A stretch of DNA of 64,000 bases from the NCBI RefSeq assembly GCF_036324505.1, contig NC_086368.1:19271878-19335877 (forward strand), in the 5' to 3' direction. The notes beneath the pieces are model-generated. The model worked only from the letters and a program-made list of their open reading frames with translations, did no database searches and had not been told where the DNA came from. Shown piece by piece: positions 59,671 to 64,000 of this stretch; positions within the stretch are counted from its first letter, which is position 1; each line of letters opens with the position of its first letter. Source of the DNA: Eleginops maclovinus. Its lineage: Eukaryota > Chordata > Actinopteri > Perciformes > Eleginopidae. The position numbers were made by a program, and so were the translations under genes.

Positions 59671-61320
59671 TCACAATCGCATCTTGAGAATATTTCTGAA
59701 GACTCGCTTGAAGTTCCCATTGCACAGTGGGTATATAAAAGGGTTGAGAGTGGAGTTGATGTAACCTAGCCATATAGTGAACATGTGAAGGTCATGGTGC
59801 ACACACTCTCTGCAGAACGCCATGACCATGAAAGCTATGAAGTATGGTATCCAACACAACATGAAAGCAGCGATTATAAAACCCAACTGCTTGGCTGCCT
59901 TGTGCTCCTTACGGATCCTCAGGCTTTGAATACGCTGACGTGATTGATCAATAAACCTTTGCCAAGTCTGTCTCAGAGTCACTGCATTTTCTGTGTCCAA
60001 TGTGGCATCTTCACCCCCTTCCTTGGTCCAGGGCAGAGCGTGACTGGGGTCATAGTTGTTGTAGAGACCGGAAGTGTATCTCTGGACATCTGAAACCTGA
60101 TTGGTATCACAGACACCACTTACTGACTTTGACACTGTGACGTGACATTCATTTAAAGACGCTTGAAGTTTGTTCTCCTTATTCCCCTCTGGACAGATGA
60201 TGTCCTGTGGCACTGCAGGTCGACTCAGAGGAATCTCACTGTCTGACTGCTTTTCCTCAGGCGACAACGAGCACCCTTTGACCTTTTTTGCCATTCTGAG
60301 TCGTTTCGTTGTCATGGCTAGCAATGATGTCTGCTGGCACTTCACACCAATTTTTCTGTGTGCTCTGGATAAAGACATTTTAGTTCTATCAGGATCCTCA
60401 AGGGAATATGGCTGATCTAGAGTGTTATGGTCCAACAAGCGTTGTTTTTTAGAGAGTTTCAATGGAGCTTTACATTCCCTCTTCGGTGATTCGGGGTCAT
60501 TTTTTTCAGGCGTCTGGGCATTTTGTCCATTTTCATTTTCAGCAAACGAGTCAGTCGGATGAATGATTCTTTCTCGGTCTCTGAGATGTTGCCGTACTGC
60601 CAAGTAGATGTGGGTGTAAAACCACAACATTAAAATTGATGGTACGTAGAAGTTAAAGACGGCAGTTACAACCTTAAACCAAGTTACAAAGCGGAAATCA
60701 GTGTCACACTTGTTCTCCTCCTCAGGTTTAAGGTCGACATGACTGAAAGATCTCCATCCTAAAATTGGAATAATCCACATCATGGACAGCAACCAGGCTC
60801 CAGAAATCATCACAGTGGCTTTGCCCCGAGTTCGATATTTAAGGTACTTAAGTGGTTGTCTAACAGAGCGATACCGATCCAAACACAGAATAAACAAGCT
60901 GAAAATTGATGCTGTGCTAGCCACATAGTCCATAATAAGCCAAAATTGGCAGACTGCCCGCCCCAGCTTCCATTCATCCTCCAACAAATACACAAGGTTT
61001 AGAGGCATGACTGTGGTCCCTACGATCAGATCTGCCACAGAAAGGCTGACAATGTAGAGGTTCCCTACAGTGTGGAGGCTCTTCTCCTTCTTCACTGCGT
61101 AGAGGACAAGCAAGTTCATCATGATGGTGAGAAGTGAAAGAAAACCCAGGCTGACCCCCAGCAGCGCGTTATGAAAGCGGCCATGGAGGGTCAGGGTGTG
61201 ATTGCTCCTCAGATCCTCAGCATCAAGGAGGCCACTCCAGCTGTTGTTGCTGTTATTGACATATCTTAGGGTGTTAGGGTGGAGAGGGTCCGTGAAAGGT
61301 GACAGACCGGACTCCATCAT
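59671..61320 (-). CDS. hrh1: hrh1, histamine H1 receptor, intact single coding exon
   Basis: This is a plasma-membrane class A GPCR that binds histamine and in other vertebrates signals mainly through Gq/11. The frame is 549 codons against 487 in human. Seven hydrophobic segments are visible; TM1 is near 51-76. Histamine-site residues are kept: D131 (3.32), K216, T219 and N223 in TM5, W490 (6.48), Y493, F494 and F497 in TM6, Y520 in TM7. DRY is at 148-150, NPFIY at 526-530, and C124/C205 form the likely extracellular disulfide. N-glycosylation sequons lie at N22, N25 and N40. The third intracellular loop is long (about 242-474), polar, and poorly conserved, as in other H1 receptors. Two adjacent ATGs (61318 and 61315) could each start translation; the second has A at -3 and G at +4. 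Upstream noncoding exons probably exist but were not found. The match to human H1 across TM1-TM7 makes H2, H3 or H4 unlikely. Confidence 0.97.
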   Translation of the reverse strand: MMESGLSPFTDPLHPNTLRYVNNSNNSWSGLLDAEDLRSNHTLTLHGRFHNALLGVSLGFLSLLTIMMNLLVLYAVKKEKSLHTVGNLYIVSLSVADLIVGTTVMPLNLVYLLEDEWKLGRAVCQFWLIMDYVASTASIFSLFILCLDRYRSVRQPLKYLKYRTRGKATVMISGAWLLSMMWIIPILGWRSFSHVDLKPEEENKCDTDFRFVTWFKVVTAVFNFYVPSILMLWFYTHIYLAVRQHLRDRERIIHPTDSFAENENGQNAQTPEKNDPESPKRECKAPLKLSKKQRLLDHNTLDQPYSLEDPDRTKMSLSRAHRKIGVKCQQTSLLAMTTKRLRMAKKVKGCSLSPEEKQSDSEIPLSRPAVPQDIICPEGNKENKLQASLNECHVTVSKSVSGVCDTNQVSDVQRYTSGLYNNYDPSHALPWTKEGGEDATLDTENAVTLRQTWQRFIDQSRQRIQSLRIRKEHKAAKQLGFIIAAFMLCWIPYFIAFMVMAFCRECVHHDLHMFTIWLGYINSTLNPFIYPLCNGNFKRVFRNILKMRL

Positions 61321-64000
61321 GGCAAGTTAGACTGTCACCTCTAGATCCAGTCATATCATGGATAATCCTAGAACAGTACGTCCTAAACCTTTGAGCAAAA
61401 CATATTTATATCTCTTTTGTTTGGATCATTCACTGACAGCGTCACCACTAGTGCACGTTTGTGGTCAAAGGTGGAATATAATCCAGTTTAACGCGTTAAT
61501 CAGTGTTGTCTTGATCTGTAGTTCAGTCCCAATTGCACCTGGAAAACATAAAGCAGAAAACATTCAAATTTGTCATATAGATTTTTCCTCCTACTGTTAA
61601 TTAAAAGGCCTATTCCAACAAAATGTAAAAGTACAGTTACCCTTATGTTCAAAAACACATTCATTTTAGCCAGTCTGGCTGATGTCTGTTTACCGTCTTA
61701 GCTTCACAGTTTGTGGGATGGTAGGTTTAACAATGTTGGTAGGTACGCTCTCCAGATACCTCTTTATCTCACATCATATCTATCAACAAGTTTGAGATAG
61801 TATAACACATGCAAATGTGAGCATGATTTTGGAATAAATAACTGTGTTTTGAGGCCAATCATAGTCCAATATACAAATTACAAAAGTGTGATCTGGAAAC
61901 TGGAAATTCCGATTGTTCCTATATTGAGAATGGCAATTTTGAAGTAAGAGACATCTTGTGTAAAGCAGGTAAAGATTTTAAATGAAAAATATTATAGGTT
62001 CTGAACATTTCAGTGAGGAAGACAGAGTACATGTTATTGTAGTAATATAATAAATATTAAAGTACCAACACATTAATGTATTCAACATACTACCTAAGTG
62101 AAAGTATTATTAGCCAAAGGTATGTAACAAGACAGAGATTATCTCGGTAATTTGCCAATAACTTATCTCAAAATAATAAAAGTTCAAATACAGCTGGTCC
62201 TGTTAACCCATTCCCTTTTTTGGTTTCTATACACAGTATTTATTGGCCCTAATATCTCTGGCTCTGGCTCTTGCTCTTTCTCTTTCGCTGTCCAGCTGAC
62301 TTTCTTTAACACTCGCACAAAGGGGAAGGTGGCAGAGCCCATCAGCGACACAGAAGTAGACGAACTGTGTGTTTGAAGGAATGGAGGCAATAGCCACATT
62401 TAATAACATATTTGAATCTGTAAAGCACAGCAGAAATGTTCATTTTAGAACATATCAATAAACTACCTTTAGTTGATCAATAATCTCAACTATTGGGCTA
62501 TTTTAAAAGAGTACACTGTAATAAGCCTGTTGCCATGGAGGCAGCTCGGTGTTTTTCTATAGACTTTTCCCTCTATGATAAATTGTTGCAAAAAATACGT
62601 CATTTGGTTTTAAAGCGACACTCTGACTCAAACTTAAGTATAAAACATGACAAAGATATATTTTTTGGTTAATCCAACAAAGAAAACAAATGTCTGATAT
62701 TTTTGGAAGGCTCCATCCTTTCATATTGAGTCATTCCTCACAACAATAAAAAACTCATGTCACTGTAGATGGCAAAAGCAATCTTGCTGAATTAATAAAT
62801 AGATTCACACAGATTATGCAAATGTAAGGTTTGGCATGTTGGAAGTGGAACGCAGAAAGGAAACATGTTCCTCGTTGATTAAAACAGAACTCCTGTAGAA
62901 ACGAAAAGGACATTCCAATTTATGTATTTCACTATTTCTCTAGTGGATATACATTTTTTTTTGTATATTTGTGCCTGCTTACTCACAGATGACTCATAAA
63001 AAAACACACCAAAGTGTTGAGCTCTTGGTCTAAAAACACACCACACATCCCAGAGTTGTTTTATCAGAGCATCCTGATAGAGTGACTCACGCTAACTGTC
63101 ATCATTGATATTAAAATTGGGGAGAATTTGCTCTAACCAATCCCCTGTGTTTACATCTTGAGGCTCCAAAAAATTGAATAATTACATGAATAGCTAAGCC
63201 AGGGAGACTGATCACATTGGAGGCATTTAATGAACTATGGCATTTTCCTGTGGATGTTGATGAGTGTTGAGAGTAGCCTTTCAGATTATATCAGGTAGAG
63301 ACACTGACATATTCCAACACCCAAAGCTGTAGAGTGGTGATAAAGAAGTTGTTATGCCACATTTGAACCAATTATTGTGAAAGGAAAACTGAAACTCCTG
63401 TACAACATTATTGTACATTTATGATTAATATGTTAAACCATACATGTGAAACTTCCGTGAAATGAATCCATCCAAGTTACATTATTTATCATTAGCTTGG
63501 ATTAATCTCTTTGAATGTGGATCTGAGCTGAAATGTGTGACTGTAAACATTATTTCTCACTGGTTTCATATCATGTGTGTTTATACAATAACTGTCTCCG
63601 CAACACAAACATTTAGGGAATATATTAGCCTACTCAAGGAATACTTATACGTGTTTTCTGTATTTGAGCAGCACGCCTTATCGCACCAGAATAGGACAGG
63701 ATATTTATCCAACGCTAATTGTTCAATATAATTATCTGTAATGACCCTTGCCTCCCTGATTCCATTACTAAAGATCGGGAACAGACATCATATTTTGAGA
63801 CCTGGAGCATATTTATCAAAAAATGAACAATGGACATAAACACTGCAGGTTGTTGCGCAGACAGCCACCTGTTGTGCCGCTGCTGCCGAAAACTTTTAGG
63901 CTTTCAGCAAAATCGACAAACACGTCGAGATCTTGTTACAATGCTGATAATGAAATGGGTTTTTTTCAGTTGGTATTGTGAAAAAAAACAGTTAAAAATG
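61321..64000. other. hrh1 upstream region
   Basis: It should contain the hrh1 promoter and one or more noncoding leader exons, but I cannot place them. AT-rich throughout. A small CpG-bearing patch at about 63840-63930 is the only compositional change. Confidence 0.5.

Noticed and set aside
60170..60415. Plus-strand frame inside hrh1
   Set aside because: Antisense shadow of the well-supported receptor frame.

Overview
The window looks like nuclear DNA of a ray-finned (teleost) fish. It is AT-rich and packed with long dinucleotide and tetranucleotide microsatellites. It carries fish-type repeats: a dead L2-family LINE, a small hAT-type DNA element, and a SINE/LINE tail unit common in teleosts. 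Its split genes have GT-AG introns. Two vertebrate genes can be read with confidence, both on the minus strand, and nothing suggests bacterial, organellar or viral sequence.

Reading the minus strand from right to left, the first gene is hrh1 (histamine H1 receptor), a single uninterrupted 549-codon frame at 59671-61320. About 5 kb downstream lies atg7, the E1-like enzyme that activates ATG8/LC3 and ATG12 in autophagy. I could assemble atg7 completely: 18 coding exons between 53289 and 5011, every junction in phase, giving 718 residues (human is 703), plus a probable noncoding first exon ending at 54159. The first 17 coding exons lie between 53289 and 28122. The last one, encoding ten residues and the stop, sits 23.1 kb away at 5011-5043. 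The hrh1-atg7 order matches human 3p25, where vgll4 follows tail-to-tail. vgll4 would therefore be expected beyond the left edge, but I found no vgll4 coding sequence here.

Layout: 1-4.4 kb is intergenic DNA beyond the atg7 3' end, with a CpG-rich long hairpin and a possible SINE relic. 4.4-5.0 kb is the inferred atg7 3'UTR. 5.0-28.1 kb is the giant last atg7 intron, which holds the L2 relic, most of the microsatellites and two regulatory-looking motif clusters (paired E-boxes; TEAD sites). 28.1-53.3 kb is the body of atg7, with a hAT-type MITE, two CTCF-like sites and a teleost repeat in introns. 54.16-54.5 kb is the likely atg7 promoter, with M-box, ETS and ATF/CRE-like motifs. 54.5-59.6 kb is intergenic. 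59.6-61.3 kb is hrh1, and 61.3-64 kb is hrh1 upstream DNA with no recognised exon.

The two genes are neighbours by ancestral synteny and are not known to share a pathway: one is a Gq-coupled amine receptor, the other a cytosolic autophagy enzyme. I found no convincing undescribed system. The most testable observations are the isolated ten-residue terminal exon behind a donor without +5 G, a CA(43) tract 46 nt upstream of atg7 coding exon 7, the TEAD-site cluster, and the long CpG-rich hairpin near 1.3 kb.
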